DNA of 64,000 nucleotides, from NCBI RefSeq assembly GCF_030272615.1, contig NC_081407.1, positions 318,150,456 through 318,214,455 of the forward strand. Direction: 5' to 3'. This document shows positions 11,162-23,351 of the stretch, piece after piece. How positions within the stretch are numbered: the first letter of the stretch is position 1; each line of letters opens with the position of its first letter. Made by a program: the position numbers and the translations under genes. The notes below the pieces were generated by a model. It had not been told where the DNA came from and did not search any database. It saw nothing but the letters and a program-made list of their open reading frames with translations. This DNA is from Cryptomeria japonica (taxonomy: Eukaryota; Streptophyta; Pinopsida; Cupressales; Cupressaceae).

Positions 11162-11174
11162 TGGTATCAGAGCC
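11162..11174 (+). other. Primer-binding site of copia element 1
   Basis: TGGTATCAGAGCC directly follows the LTR end CACA. It is complementary to the 3' end of initiator tRNA-Met, as usual for plant copia elements. Confidence 0.9.
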
Positions 11175-12480
11175 ATTGGGGCTTCATTGATTGGTTTTTG
11201 GAGACATTTTGGAAGGCTTCTAATTTCATATTTGAGGTAATACATGTTTTGGAGGAATCCTAGAGCATTTTCAACCTCACCATTACGTTCAAGAGCCCAT
11301 TTCCATAAAAAACGAGTATAAACTCGACCTATTTTGGTGAAAGTCAAATTTTGGGTGTTGGGGGAATTTTGCACGCAAGGTCATACCACCTGCAGGCACC
11401 TTGCAGCAGCAATCGTTGGCTTTATGTTGTATGCCACCACTTGCAGCAACAACCACCCACTTTCCATTGTCCTCCTCCGCAAACTATTGGCCCATCCGCT
11501 CATTGTCAGCCCACACCCTCGCCGGCCCCCACTCACCGCTGACCCCGCTGCAGCAGCCACCTGTCGGCCATGGGCTCTGGCCACCAGTAGTCATCAATGA
11601 CCTCCCGCTGATTTGGCACACCTTCCTCTGGCGAACCCACGTCTTCCATGTGGCAGGAGGCCACTAGCCCATGGGACAAACATTTTGACACGTCATCTGC
11701 CCAGTTGGTCACCACGTCAACATATCCGTACAGCCAGGGAGAAGGGTGCGACAGACATTTTAACAGTCATACGGTAGTCAAATTTAACATAGTGAATTGC
11801 TAACATCAGCATGCGTCAGCATCTTTTTGAAAATTTTAGACCCCTCTCCGTTGAGCAGTTTTGTTTTTTGAGTCAACTTTGTAGGCTCATAACTTGCTCA
11901 ATTTTGCTCCTTTTTGGGTGCAATTTTTTTTTATTTGGAATAATTTTTCATGCTCTCCACAATGGTATGGTTATTTTTTGATTTTGGTGCACAATATTTT
12001 CAGAATTTTCATATTCTCTCAGCAGTACCTGTCCAATCCTCAATTTTGCAACTTCAAAGGCTTCGTTTGGGCTCATACGACCTCCTTTTCAAGTGTCATT
12101 TTTTTAAAGTGCATATTTTTTGTCTAATTTCATAATCTGTCATCAGTTTGCAAAGATTTTGAGTGGATATTGTACTTTCAGAAATTGGTCTTTTTTGGCA
12201 TACTTGGTACTTGTAATTTGCTTGGATCTCAGTTTAGATCTCTTGCATTATTAGTTTGAGTCTCCTTTGGCCTCTTTGAGGCAGTTGTAAAGTTGAAATC
12301 AGAAGTCCACTTTGCCATTTTTTGCAAGTGGCCCATTGTACACGCACTAAGTTTAAAGTGACAAATCATCAAATTTTTTTTATTTTTTTTTTGGGGGGGA
12401 GGTTCTTTGATTGAGTGAATTTGGGGGGGTGCCTTGTGTGATTGTGTCTCTCTTTCTTGTGCTCTTTCATTTTTGTTTCT
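11175..12480 (+). other. Untranslated leader of copia element 1
   Basis: About 1.3 kb between the PBS and the gag ATG with no recognisable domain. The part 11370-11720 is markedly C-rich and reads open in several frames without similarity I can name. The part 11820-12440 is T-rich. Confidence 0.6.
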
Positions 12481-15400
12481 ATGAGTCCTCATAAATTTCC
12501 ACCTTTAACTCCTCATAACTATGCATCTTGGAAAATTAAAGCATGGAGCAAACTAATGGAAAAAGGACTCACGCATTACATAGATGGAACAATAGCAGCA
12601 CCACTAGATCCTAAGGTTGATCCTAATGCTCAGTTAGAATGTCTCACTAAGGATTGCATGGCTCTTGGAACTTTGCGTAAGTATGTATCACATGACCTCA
12701 TTTTTCACATTGAGAAGTGTTCAACAATCAAAGAGGCTTGGGACATCTTTCAGAAATTGTATGGTCAAGTTGGTGAAATCAAAGGCAACAAGATTGACAA
12801 TTAGCTCACCAACTTGGATCCTAATAGTTTTCATACAATCCAAGATTATGTCACCAAAGCAAATGAGGTAAGAGAAAAGCTTAAGGATTGTGGAATTGAC
12901 AAAAAGGATGCTCAGTTGATATTCAACTTGTTGGACAAGCTTTCACCTAAATATGCATCATTTGTTTCTAGCTTACAAACTCATCATTTGATAGTGGGGA
13001 GTTCCTACACTATGCCTTCATTTGATGCTTTCACATAAATGTTAATGTTGGAACAATCTAAGTTGTTGAACATGGGGATTCTCAAGTCTTTGAAGTCCAA
13101 GGCTTTGGTGGCTAATCAAGGGAGTCAAGGCAAAGATTCCAACAAGAAGAAGAAGCAATCTAAGTCAAAGCCATAGCAGTAAAAAGGACAATCATCCTCT
13201 TCATCACAAGGTGATTGTTCATCCTCTTCCAAGAACGGGACTCCACCTAAGAAGGATAAACCAACTTGTGCTTATTGCAAGAAGTATGGTCATGATGAGA
13301 GTCGATGCCACACCAAGCAAGTTGATGAGTTGACAAATATTCTTAAGAAGAACAACATCAATTTGCCATCCACCTACAACAAGAATGATTCATCTCCTTC
13401 CACTTCCTTACAATCTAAGGGAAAAGGGCAAGTATTTGTGGCTAAAAGAAGTTCTTCACGGCAGTGGATACTTCACTCGGGTGTCTCTTATCACATGGGT
13501 TCTATAAAGGAGTAGTTTTCTTCATTGGAGCCATCAAAGGTACCTCACATTTACATAGGTGATGATACACAAGTTGAGGTTGAAGAGAAAGGTTCGGTTG
13601 ACATGGATGATGGAACATTTGAGAATGTTCTTTATGTTCCTAACCTGTCTACAAATCTTCTCTCTATCTACTAAATCACTCACTATGGGAATGGAAAAAA
13701 GGTTGAGTTTACACCTGATTCAGTTGTGGTAAAGGAACTTGATAATGATGCCTTGGTAGCAGTGGGACAAGTCAATGACAACTCAAGACTTTATTCATTC
13801 TCCCACTTTGTGCCAATTTCTCCTTCTAGGGCCTTGCTTACTCATTCAAATTCATAATGTAAGCTATGGCATGAGTGGTTTGGTCACCTCAACTACCACT
13901 ATCTTCAGTAGCTTAGCACTAAAGACATGGTTATAGGTCTACCTCGAATCAATTTTTCAGAGGGTGTATGTTCAGGATGTTCCATGGGCAAGAATCCTGA
14001 GGAGAATTTTGATAAGGGGAAAGCTTGGAGAGCTTTGGAAATTCTTCAACTTGTTCACAATGATGTAACAGGTCCATTTCCATCACCTTCATTTAGTTGG
14101 GCCAGCTATGTCCTCACCTTCATTGATGACTACTCCCACTTCACTTGGGTCTCTTTTCTTATTCATAAGAGTGAAGTGTTTGACAAATTTCTAGACTTAA
14201 GGCTCATGTGGAGAAGCAATCAGGGAAAGTGGTCAAGATTCTTTGCACAGATAATCGAAGTAAATATGTGAACAAAAGACTTGAGGATTTTTGTACATTT
14301 GAGGGGATTGATCTTCAGCATTCAGTTGCCTACACTTCATAGCAGAATGGAGTTGTAGAACGCAAGAATAGAACTCTCAAGGAAATGGCTAGCTGTATGA
14401 TACATGCACGCTCTCTTGATCCCACCTTTTAGGTAGAGGCTATTAGTTGTGCCACACACATCCAAAATCAGGTTCCTCACAAAGCTTTGACAGGTATTAC
14501 TCATTTTGAGGCTTGGGCTGGAAGGAAACCGATTGTGAGACATTTCAGAGTCTTTGGTGTCCAGCATGGGCTTGCATTCCTCTGTAGAAATGCAAGGCAT
14601 TGGAACCTCAAAGTAGGCCTTGTATTTTTGTTGGATATCCTGAGGGTATTAAGGCAATATCGATTGATGGATCCAAAAACACATGAGGTGTTTATTGAGA
14701 GGGATGTTCATTTTGAGGAAATCTCTCCTAGCTTAGCCTCACTTCCTCCTCTACCTTCCTCCATTGTGGATAGTGATGAGAGTGATTCAAATGATGAGAT
14801 TCCTTCAACTCTGACTCACAGGGTTACACCTCTGCAGGGTCCACTTGCAATTGAGGAGCCTCATTCTCCACCTCCACCTAGACCTTGTTGGGATTGACAG
14901 ACACTTGAGTCTGTGGGCTCTCTTGTTGAGGATCCTTCAGATACATTGAGGACTTGATCACAGCATCAGTACCTTCCACATGCATACATTGCTACTACTT
15001 CAGATTCACAGATATTTCAGGAAGCATCAGGGGTTCCCAAGTGGGACCAAGCTATGGAGGAAGAGTATAGTTCCTTGATGAGGAACAACACATGGGAATT
15101 AGTCCCTCTCCCTAAGGGGAAAAAGATGGTTCGATGTAAGTGGATCTATCAGACCAAGTTTGTAGTGGATGGTAGTGTGGATAAGTATAAGACTCGTCTT
15201 GTTGCGAAAGGTTTCTCTCAGGTTCGAGGTGTTGACTATACTGAGACCTTTGCACCCGTAGCTAAGATGAAATCCATTCGCTTGACACTTGCTATTGTTG
15301 CAGCTCATGGTTGGTTTGTCCATCAAATGGATGTGAAGAGTGATTTTCTTCATGGGGATCTTGATGAGGAGATATATATATGGAGCAGCCACAGGGTTTA

Positions 15401-16513
15401 TCCAAGATTCTTCATTGGTTCGCAGACTGAGGAAATCTCTCTATGGCCTTGAGAAAGCCCCCAGGGCTTGGTATTCAAAGATGGATTCCTTTCTTCTCTC
15501 AACAAGGTTCACCAGGTGTCATTTCAATTTGAATGTCTACATTTTGCGACAGGATGACTCACACTTGATACTTGTGCTCTATGTTGATTATATGATCATT
15601 ATTGGGAGCACCGCATCCATCATTAGCAGTGTCAAATCTGCTTTGAATGATAGATTTTCTATGACTGACTTGGGTCTTTTGCACTACTTTCTCGGGATAG
15701 AGATTTCACAATCATCTTCTAGGATTGCTCTATCATAGCCCAAGTATGTTCTTGATCTACTTGCACACTTTCATATGGCTAATTGTAAGCCTGCATCGAC
15801 TCCCTTTCTTTCTAGAGTCAAGCTTGAGGCTAAGTGCTCTTCTCCACCAGTCGATGCCACATTGTATCCTAAGCTTGTGGGCAGTCTCATCTACTTGACT
15901 CACACACACCCTAACATTTCATTTGCAGTTGGCATGGTTTCCCGCTTCATGTAGGAACCACATGAGCTTCATTGGAAAGTCGTCAAATGCATCCTTCACT
16001 ACATCCAGGGTACACATCATTATGGGATTCACTATGCAGCAGGCACAGGACTTCGCTTGGTTGGATACACGGACTCTAATTGGGCTGGTGATCTTGATGA
16101 TCATAACTCTACTTCTGGTTATAGCTTCCACCTTAGTTCAGACTGCTATTGCTCTCTCTTCGACTGAGGCTGAGTATCGAGGGGTTGTTAACGCAGCGAT
16201 TGAGACAATTTGGCTTCAGCATATTCTCACAGAGTTTACATTCTCCATTCCACGGCCAACAATTCTACATTGTGACAATCAGAGTGTTATTGCAATCTCA
16301 AAGATCCCGGTTCAGCATTAGCGGACCAAACACATCGAGATTCATATGCACTACATTTGAGAGTTGATTTAGGAGAAAGTCATTGATTTGCAGTATTGTC
16401 CTACAGTAGAGCAGGTTGCAGACATATTCACCAAACCCTTCACTCAGAGTAAGTTCCAGCAGTTGCAAGCTCTCTTAGGGGTGTCAGATGTTTCATTAGG
16501 GGGGGTTAGATGA
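12481..16513 (+). pseudogene. Copia gag-pol polyprotein 1, many stops
   Basis: It starts at ATG 12481 (MSPHKFPPLTPHNYASWK), the first gag-like codon after the leader. In order: a gag UBN2-like region to about 13100; a complete CCHC knuckle CAYCKKYGHDESRC (13267-13308); a protease site changed to WILHSGVSYHM, with His for the catalytic Asp; a GAG-pre-integrase LWHEWFGHLN (near 13870); an integrase core (VLTFIDDYSHFTW, NGVVERKNRTLKEM); RT from about 15054 with YVDY in place of YVDD; and RNase H with SSTEAEYRGVV near 16160. Numerous TAG/TAA stops and at least two frameshifts (integrase, RT) make it inactive. Many stops fit CAG to TAG change. Confidence 0.9.
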
Positions 16514-16773
16514 CTTCTCCTTCCTCTCTTATGGGGGGGCCTTTTTCCTCTTTGAGGTTTTGTTCTTCTTCTTTGAGAGTCTTTTGTACATTTATCTCTC
16601 TTTTGGGGGGGAGTTTTTTCCCACTGGGTTTTCTCCCTTTCTTTATTTATTAGAGATTGCATTGCATAGGTTTGCTTGCATTTGCATATTGTACATGGGT
16701 ACCTATCATGGCCTAGTATTCGGGACCCATCTTGCATTGCTAACTTGAGTCTTCATTCCCCTAAGTTGCACTT

Positions 16774-16782
16774 AAGGGGGGG
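16774..16782 (+). other. Polypurine tract of copia element 1
   Basis: AAGGGGGGG sits directly before the 3' LTR start TGTTGG at 16783, the expected place for the plus-strand primer. Confidence 0.75.
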
Positions 16783-16919
16783 TGTTGGTGTAATTATTTA
16801 TTCTTATAGGATATAATTACACTTTACTTAAGTTAACTTAGGATAATGCATCTCATCGTAGTTTGGATATGAGACACTTAAGGAAGTGTGCATATAGGGA
16901 TGATGCTTGTAGGAGAAAT

Positions 16920-17961
16920 TGTAAGGAAGTTAAGTAGCGGAAACAACTTCCTACACTAACCTTGAGAGGAGGGTAATGCAAAACTTTTTCAGATCATTAC
17001 AACAGTTACAGAAAATAGAAATAGATATAATAGCATTCATACCACAACACAATGATTTACGTGGGGAAAACCCTTTCGGGAGAAAAACCCCACCCTCCAA
17101 AAGCAGCTCAATATTTTATTCAGCAATCAAAAACAGATTACAAAATACTTGCAGAGCAAGCTCTTCGCAGGAGTAGCACTAATCAGAGATTCAGAGGCAA
17201 CTCAATAGCCATAGGACTCTTACACACAACCTCTATCTCACACACCTCATAAATAGGAGATACAATACAAGAAACCGTCAAACGGTATTACAAAACCATG
17301 GGCTAAAACCACCCAATAAGGTGTAGCCGACCTTATCTCCCTTCTATGACATGTTAAAGCACACATCAACACGTTTCACTCCCTTTTACAGCTCATTTAT
17401 GTATCCGATACAAATTATTTTTCCTATTTCAGGAGTAGAAACTTCCGGAGGCCATAACTTGAGAACCGGGTGTCCGATTGACGAACCGTTTGAAGCGCCG
17501 GAAAGCTTGCCAAGTGCTCTATCACCTCGTAACCAGCTTCGCCGGCAGCTCATTTATGTATCCGATACAAATTATTTTTCCTATTTCAGGAGTACAAACT
17601 TCCGGAGGCCATAACTTGAGAACCGGGTGTCCGATTGACGAACCGTTTGAAGCGCCGGAAAGCTCGCGAAGTGCTCTATCACCTCGTAACCGGCTTCGCC
17701 GGTTATGGCAACTTTTCAGGGTGTTTCGGAGCCTCTAAAGTCCCCAAAATTAATTTTAAACATTTTATTGCACCCCTCCAAGACGAAAACTTTAATATCT
17801 TCAAAACTAGCTGTGACCTTGCGACGCAACTTTACCGGAATGCTTATCTAGCCAACCAGAAGCTTCAGGGAGAGTTTCGCACCATTTCGTGCTCAAATAA
17901 AAACTTACTATAAATAGTAACCTCGCATAAATGCAAGGTTGAGACACCATTTTTCCCAACA
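16920..17961. mobile_element. Nested solo LTR (1,042 bp)
   Basis: A TGTAAGG...CCCAACA segment is flanked by GAAAT on both sides (16915-16919 and 17962-17966). It has no coding region, PBS or polypurine tract. It includes ATTTACGTGGGGAAAACCC near 17055, a motif shared with two other LTRs here, and a 157-bp internal tandem duplication. It is the innermost of three insertion layers. Confidence 0.85.
17389..17702. repeat. 157-bp tandem duplication in the nested LTR
   Basis: Two adjacent copies start at 17389 and 17546, each beginning CAGCTCATTTATGTATCCG and ending near the CGCCGG words. They differ at only a few positions, so the duplication is younger than most decay around it. The unit holds CCGGAGGCCATAACTTGAG. 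Confidence 0.85.
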
Positions 17962-18285
17962 GAAATTCCACCTTTTATGGTCTTATCTTGTTGTTACATT
18001 CCACATTCGGGTGGTGATCAACCTCTTGTGAAATATTATATTATTTCTCCTACCTACCCCTACTTTTTCTTACCTACCCTTGTTTCTCATTGAGCCACAT
18101 GTCATGATTGTGTGCTCACATATCCATTTGGCCTTGACTATATATGCAAGCCTATATTTATTGTATTAGTTAATCCAGTTGATCATTTATATATTGATGA
18201 GAATGCAGTTTGTTCTTGTCACACTATTGTCTCTTTTATGTGATTTTTCGTTGTGCCCTTGATCTTGGCAAAATCTCACAATGTT

Positions 18286-18825
18286 GTCCACAACATTCTT
18301 CCCACACACCACCATAGGGGAGGACTTGGCATAGGGAAGAGAACAAACCCCCTTATAGGGTTGGGTAGTAGATATGGCCGCATGAGCAAAGTTGTATTTA
18401 CCAACTAAAAAAGGTCTAGGCAGAACTCTAGCACCCACAATAGGGTCATCCTCCAAAGTAGTGTTTCCTGAAAGAGTGGCACCACCATAAGCCATAGAAA
18501 TAGTAGCAACAACATCCACCGAGAGGGCATCAACAACAGGGGCATCAATGCAAGGGGGACTAGACCCATCCACCTTTGAGGACGAGGCACCAGCATGAAC
18601 ATCACCAGTAGACAAGTTTGGGCAGGTAGAACTAGCATGCAAATGAGGAGTAGGGTATGCACCAGGATGGGCATTGGCAACCAACTCCCCCCCCCCCAAT
18701 GACATCACAACGGAACCATCTGTGGCACCCACTAGCAAAGGAGGAAGGCGGGATCCAACTGCATGAATAGAAGTATTCAAACTTCCACAGGTGGGAGAGC
18801 CATTTGAAGGAGAAGTGCGAGACAT
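18286..18825 (-). pseudogene. LINE ORF1-like gene, N-terminal part
   Basis: From ATG 18825 (MSRTSPSNGSP) an Ala/Ser/Pro-rich, disordered-looking N-terminus runs to the copia insertion. Its frame continues in the C-terminal part at 10711 after one copy of the ATGTT duplication. Plant L1 ORF1 proteins commonly have such variable N-termini. A second ATG lies upstream in the duplicated copy ending near 18889. Confidence 0.55.
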
Positions 18826-18893
18826 TGTAAATAGAAGTATTCAAACTTCCATGGGCGAGAGAGTCCTCTGTAGGAGCAGCGTGACACATTTTT
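18766..18893. repeat. 64-bp tandem duplication at the LINE-like gene start
   Basis: AATAGAAGTATTCAAACTTCC begins at 18766 and again at 18830 (period 64). The duplicated unit contains the start codon region. Since 64 is not a multiple of three, the two copies are in different frames. Confidence 0.75.
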
Positions 18894-18899
18894 TAATGC

Positions 18900-19190
18900 T
18901 AATGTTGAAATGTAATGTTAACCAAATTAATTATTAGAGTGTAGCAAGTGATATTTTATGATATTTTATTTCATTAGAGATATTAGATACTTATCATTGT
19001 ATTTGATTATACATGTTAAGTTCAATGATTTATTATATTAATGATGATATGATTATATTATGTTGTACTAATGATGTTATGATGTTGACCTCGATTGTGG
19101 AATACATATATTGCTTAGGCTATGATGTATTTGCACAGGTACCCGTAACGTTTGTTGAGTGGTTGCAAGTATCATGTATCGACTCCACTT
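18900..19190. other. AT-rich spacer, no gene seen
   Basis: Low-complexity sequence rich in TTATATTA and ATGATG words between the LINE-like gene and the truncated gypsy element. No element boundary is visible. Confidence 0.4.
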
Positions 19191-19317
19191 GGCTCCATAA
19201 GTCTGAGCATACCCTTCCCCAATGGTGGTTAACAAGAGATAGGACACTAGCTAAAATTTCCCCAAACCATACCTGTTGTACCTTAATAAGGGCAATTTTA
19301 ATCTGTTTATTAGTCTA

Positions 19318-20268
19318 AACCCTGACTACCATAGTTGGTAATGTTTCCTCTTCTTGACTCTTTCCAAGGATGAAAGGTGTCAATGCACATGCTGGTTTAA
19401 CCAGTGACGTTTGAAGTATCTGTTGAGGTTTGCCATGTGTTTTAGGAGAAGTGGGCATTTTTCCAACACAAAAGAGTTGGCTTAGATTGTATTCTCCAGG
19501 ACCTTCCTCTGCAATTTTCATCTTGAGCTTCTCTTGCTTGGGTATAGTGGTGTTTGAACTAGAAAGAGAGGCTGGACTTACGTATGACGTGGAGGAGATG
19601 GCTTCTCTATTGTTGGGAACGGTAATCTCTGGTTGATGATTTTTATTATGACAATATGCAAAGGGGTTTGCATCGCCCAAGATCGTGATTTCTACACCAT
19701 TATGTGGGAACTTGATACACTGATGGTAAGTGGATGGAACGGCTTGCATGGCGTGTATCCAAGGTCTTCCCAACAACAAATTGTATGGCAGAGGAAGGTC
19801 CAGGACTTGACAGATGATGTGTTTCACCACAAGGCCCACTCGGATTGGTAGTACAATAGCTCCTTTGGATGAATGCTCTGCATCATCATAAGCTTTGATT
19901 GTGACCTTCTTGCGGGGATCCACTGATTCAATTGCATATCCCAAAGCTATGACTAATTATAGTGTACAAATATTCAGGCATGCTTCATTGTTGATCAAGA
20001 CTCACTTGATCCTATGCTGGTTGATAAACCCTTCAATGTGGAGTGAGGCGTTATGTGGTTTCTGGAAGGATGAGTTGTCACTTTCAGAGAAAGTGAGACA
20101 AGGTGATGACCTTAGATTTCCAACCATGGCTTGGAACTGATCTATGTTCAAATTTGCAAGGACTGACGCCTCTTGGAGAGCTTGATCCAAGATTGTTTTA
20201 TGAGATGGATATAGGCGCAATAGCTCTAAGATAGATATCAGTGCGAGCGTTTTATCTAATTGGTCCAC
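19318..20268 (-). pseudogene. Gypsy aspartic protease region, broken
   Basis: The segment contains LPLPYNLLLGRPWIH and AVPSTYHQCIKFP, signature words after the protease fold of Tat/Ogre elements. The active-site region upstream (near 19970-20010) reads VLINNEACLNICTL, where the usual Asp-Asn/Asp-Gly-Ser is altered, and a stop follows. The retropepsin would cleave the polyprotein. A second stop at 19318 ends the frame. Confidence 0.7.
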
Positions 20269-20277
20269 AAGGTTATA

Positions 20278-22051
20278 CTACTTTGGGATAGATGTGGTGC
20301 CTTGTGGAGCTGCTTTTATGGTAATCTTGCCGCAACGGGTAACAACATTGCAAGTAGAGCTGGGATTTTTTATAATAATAGTTGCAATTTGTTCACTGGC
20401 ATCATATAGGTGATTCACAGTGTAATTATATGTTGCTTGCGTATAATCGGTGGTGTCTGTGTTTCTCCCTGAAGTGGAAGGACCCCTTTGATCTTGTGAT
20501 GGAAGTGGATTTTTGAACATCAAATGATCATTGTTTGTTGTTTTTGGGTCGTGTCCTTCGATTTTGATTTCACCTCGGTCAATAAGATCCTGAATAAGAT
20601 CTTTCAATCTGTGACAATTACTTGTCTTATGCCCTTTTCCTTCATGGAAATCACAATGTTCAGTATCCCTCCACCATGAAGGTTTGACTTGAGGTTCATA
20701 GTTTGATGTTTTGGGTAAGGTTACCAAATTTTGAGAAACCAACTGATGTAACATTGTTTCAATAGGTTCCCCTAAGGGAGTGTATGTTCGCTTTGGTTTA
20801 AAATTTTGCTGATGCTATCTAGGTTCGTCTTGAGATGTGATGCGGCCTTGATTTGTAGGAGCAACTGTATTAGTCTTGGGTGGGGGATTATGTCCTGCAA
20901 ATCGGACCACAGGTTGCGCAGTTTTGATAGTTCTTGCATCCACAACCCCATCGTTGATGATATTTTTGTTTTTGTTCCAGAAGTTAGGCTTGTCACTATT
21001 GAAGCGTGGACGAGGGCCATCCTTTGGCTCATTGTAGATTTTGATAAGTCCTTTCTTGATGAGAGCTCGCTCACATTTTAAGCCTTTGGTGATCATGTCA
21101 TTAAAAGAATCTGTATCTTTGACGTCTAAGTGAAATTCCATTTCTTCGTTTAAGTTGGAAATAAATATTTCCACTAGTTCTTGTTCAGGTAACTGAAGAG
21201 AACATCTGCTAGACATTTGACGCCATCGTTGTAGAAAGACTGAAAATAGTTCACCTTGTTTTTGTTTAGTGTTACATAGATCAACCATGGTGATATCACG
21301 TTCAATGTTGTGTGAGTAATGTGCCAGGAACTTCTGGATGAGTTCTTCAAATGTCCTAATGTCACCGGGTAATCGGGAAAACCATGATGTGGTGGTTCCT
21401 CCCAAGCTTTGGGGAAAATAGTGCATGAGGTGCGTGTCCTTGTATGCTACTTCGAGGCAAGCTGAATGGAATTCTCTAACATGATCACAAGGGTCTCCTT
21501 TTCCTCTATATTTTTTGAACTTGGGTGTTTCAAACCCTCGTGGAAAAGGTGGCATATGAAGATTCCTATCAAAGGGATAGGGACAAATGTCATTAAGTGA
21601 AAACTGATTAGTTTTCACACCACTACGAAGTTGTTGGGTGATATTTTCAACTTGTTGCCGCAACATCTCTATTTCATTTGGAGGAGGAGGAGGTGGTGGA
21701 TTATTGTGATAAAAGGTTGTATCTAATGGGATCTCTACCTCTTTCTTCCTCATTGCGACTTTGTCATTCTAATGCTTGTATTAGTTGTGCAAGATCAAAG
21801 TCAGAGGGGAGTTTGGCTCCCTCTTGAGCAATTCTTAAAAAGTGAGCATCTACATTGCTCCTGAGTATTTCGTCAAACAATCTATTAAAGAGAGGGTTGT
21901 GTTGTGCCCTTTCTATTGTCGCAGGGGTGGGAGTACTTGGATTTTCGTCATTTGTGTTTCCTCCAAGGGCTTCTTGGAATTCATTGATATTTTCCTCCTC
22001 TTCTTCTTCCTCAATTTCTTATTGTTTAGACCGTGATCGGGTATGAGCCAT
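20278..22051 (-). pseudogene. Gypsy gag, broken
   Basis: It starts at ATG 22051 (MAHTRSRSKQ). An acidic N-terminal region is followed by a Pro run and the retrotransposon gag core (FPRGFETPKFKKYRGKGDP, FFSRLPG-like SWFSRLPGDIRTFEEL, LPEQELVEIFISNL; 21753-20815). The C-terminal part (20754-20278) has EHCDFHEGKGHKTSNCHRLK, the zinc-binding-like motif of Tat/Ogre gags. Breaks: stops near 22022 and 21770 and a change of frame near 20815-20754. Gag forms the virus-like particle. Confidence 0.8.
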
Positions 22052-23351
22052 TTTGTTTATAAGTTTTTGTTGAAGTTGGGTGAAAATGATGATGAGTTGT
22101 TGATGAAATGAGAGGTTTATGGTTGGTGTGGTGTTTTGCATATGGATCTCTAGCACTTTAAAAGTTAGATGTTACCAAAGGTCTTTCTTGAATTGCTTGC
22201 TGTTTTTGACAAAGTTTGATGTGATAAGGTTTGGAGAAATCTGAGATGTGTTATAGATTTAACTACCTAGTAATGAGAGGATTCACTCATAGACTAGTTT
22301 TAACCTGCGTAGAAATGTCTCTTAGGATGACTTTATCCTAGATGTGGAGACACTCTAAAAAGTGATGTATTGTGTTTGATTCAAGCAATATCTAAAGAGA
22401 ACTTAGGACAAGAACCTCTTAATGTTTTGAGAGTTGAAATGGAGTGATGATGTGAAGGTGAGAAATGGATGAAATGTTTAACTTCAATAGAAACTTCGTG
22501 TTACATATGCGACAAATTCTACCTCTTCTCTTTTGGGAGTTGGTGGTCTTTCTCAAGCTACGTTGTATGTGATACAAATGTCTGGAAAGAAGTCAGGATT
22601 GATCTTGCCTCCTTGGTTTTTGTGATAACTCAAAGCTTTATATTGCATAAAAGCTCTGCGGTTCAATGACTCTTGATCAAATTCGTCTGATTTCCCTTGA
22701 AGATAAAGACACATGTGACGTAGAAAAGCTCTATTAGAGACAAAAAAAAATTCTATTTAGATAGAAGAATTTCCTCCTTTTGATAAGAGCCTTTGAGCTC
22801 AATGGTCTTTTCTTCAAGTTGATGTGTTGATGAAGATTCTTCTTTCTCAAGATGTGAAGAATGGTCATATAGTTTGATACTCTTGCTCTTTGTTTTTGAT
22901 CTTTTGTTTCTAAAAAATGTTTGTGTTGGATGAATACTTGTTTTTGGAACTGATTTTTTATTTTTCTTCTTTGACAAGAAAACAAATCAAGCACACAAAC
23001 ACAAGAATGTTTCCTCAAAAAGGCACAAATAAGTATGGGTTTAAATCAACCCAATCCTTGGACTTTTTATGACCCTTTCCTTTAGATGTATTTTAAGGTG
23101 TTTTTCCCAAAGCCTGAAGTCGGCTCAATTTGTACTTGGTCTTGACTAAAATGAAAACACTTCAAACACTCTTTATCCCTAAGGTCAAATGGCCAGTTGC
23201 GATAATTTCAGCCCACATCTTGATATTTCTTTGAATTTTGTACTACATACCTTATGAATCCCATTGTAGTAGGTAAGGATGTGATATACTAAGTCTTGCA
23301 TGAGCATAACAAATAGATGATCCCTATGATGGGGGAGTCATCACTTTTATC

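Larger units (their letters stand above)
10712..18280 (+). mobile_element. Ty1/copia element, full length but decayed, with nested solo LTR
   Basis: Both LTRs, the PBS, a gag-pol remnant and a polypurine tract are present in copia order (gag, protease, integrase, RT, RNase H). The flanks carry the 5-bp duplication ATGTT (10707-10711 and 18281-18285). The LTRs are 450 and about 451 bp once the nested element at 16920-17961 is set aside. They differ at roughly 27 positions by eye, about 6%. It inserted into the minus-strand LINE-like gene, whose two halves flank it. Confidence 0.92.
16783..18280 (+). repeat. 3' LTR of copia element 1, split by a nested LTR
   Basis: The parts 16783-16919 and 17962-18280 together match the 5' LTR. 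The break lies within GAAATTCCACC of the LTR. The nested sequence occupies 16920-17961. Confidence 0.9.

Noticed and set aside
11334-11715. C-rich stretch open in several frames on both strands
   Set aside because: It lies in the copia leader between PBS and gag, and overlapping frames have no domain. Base composition explains it.
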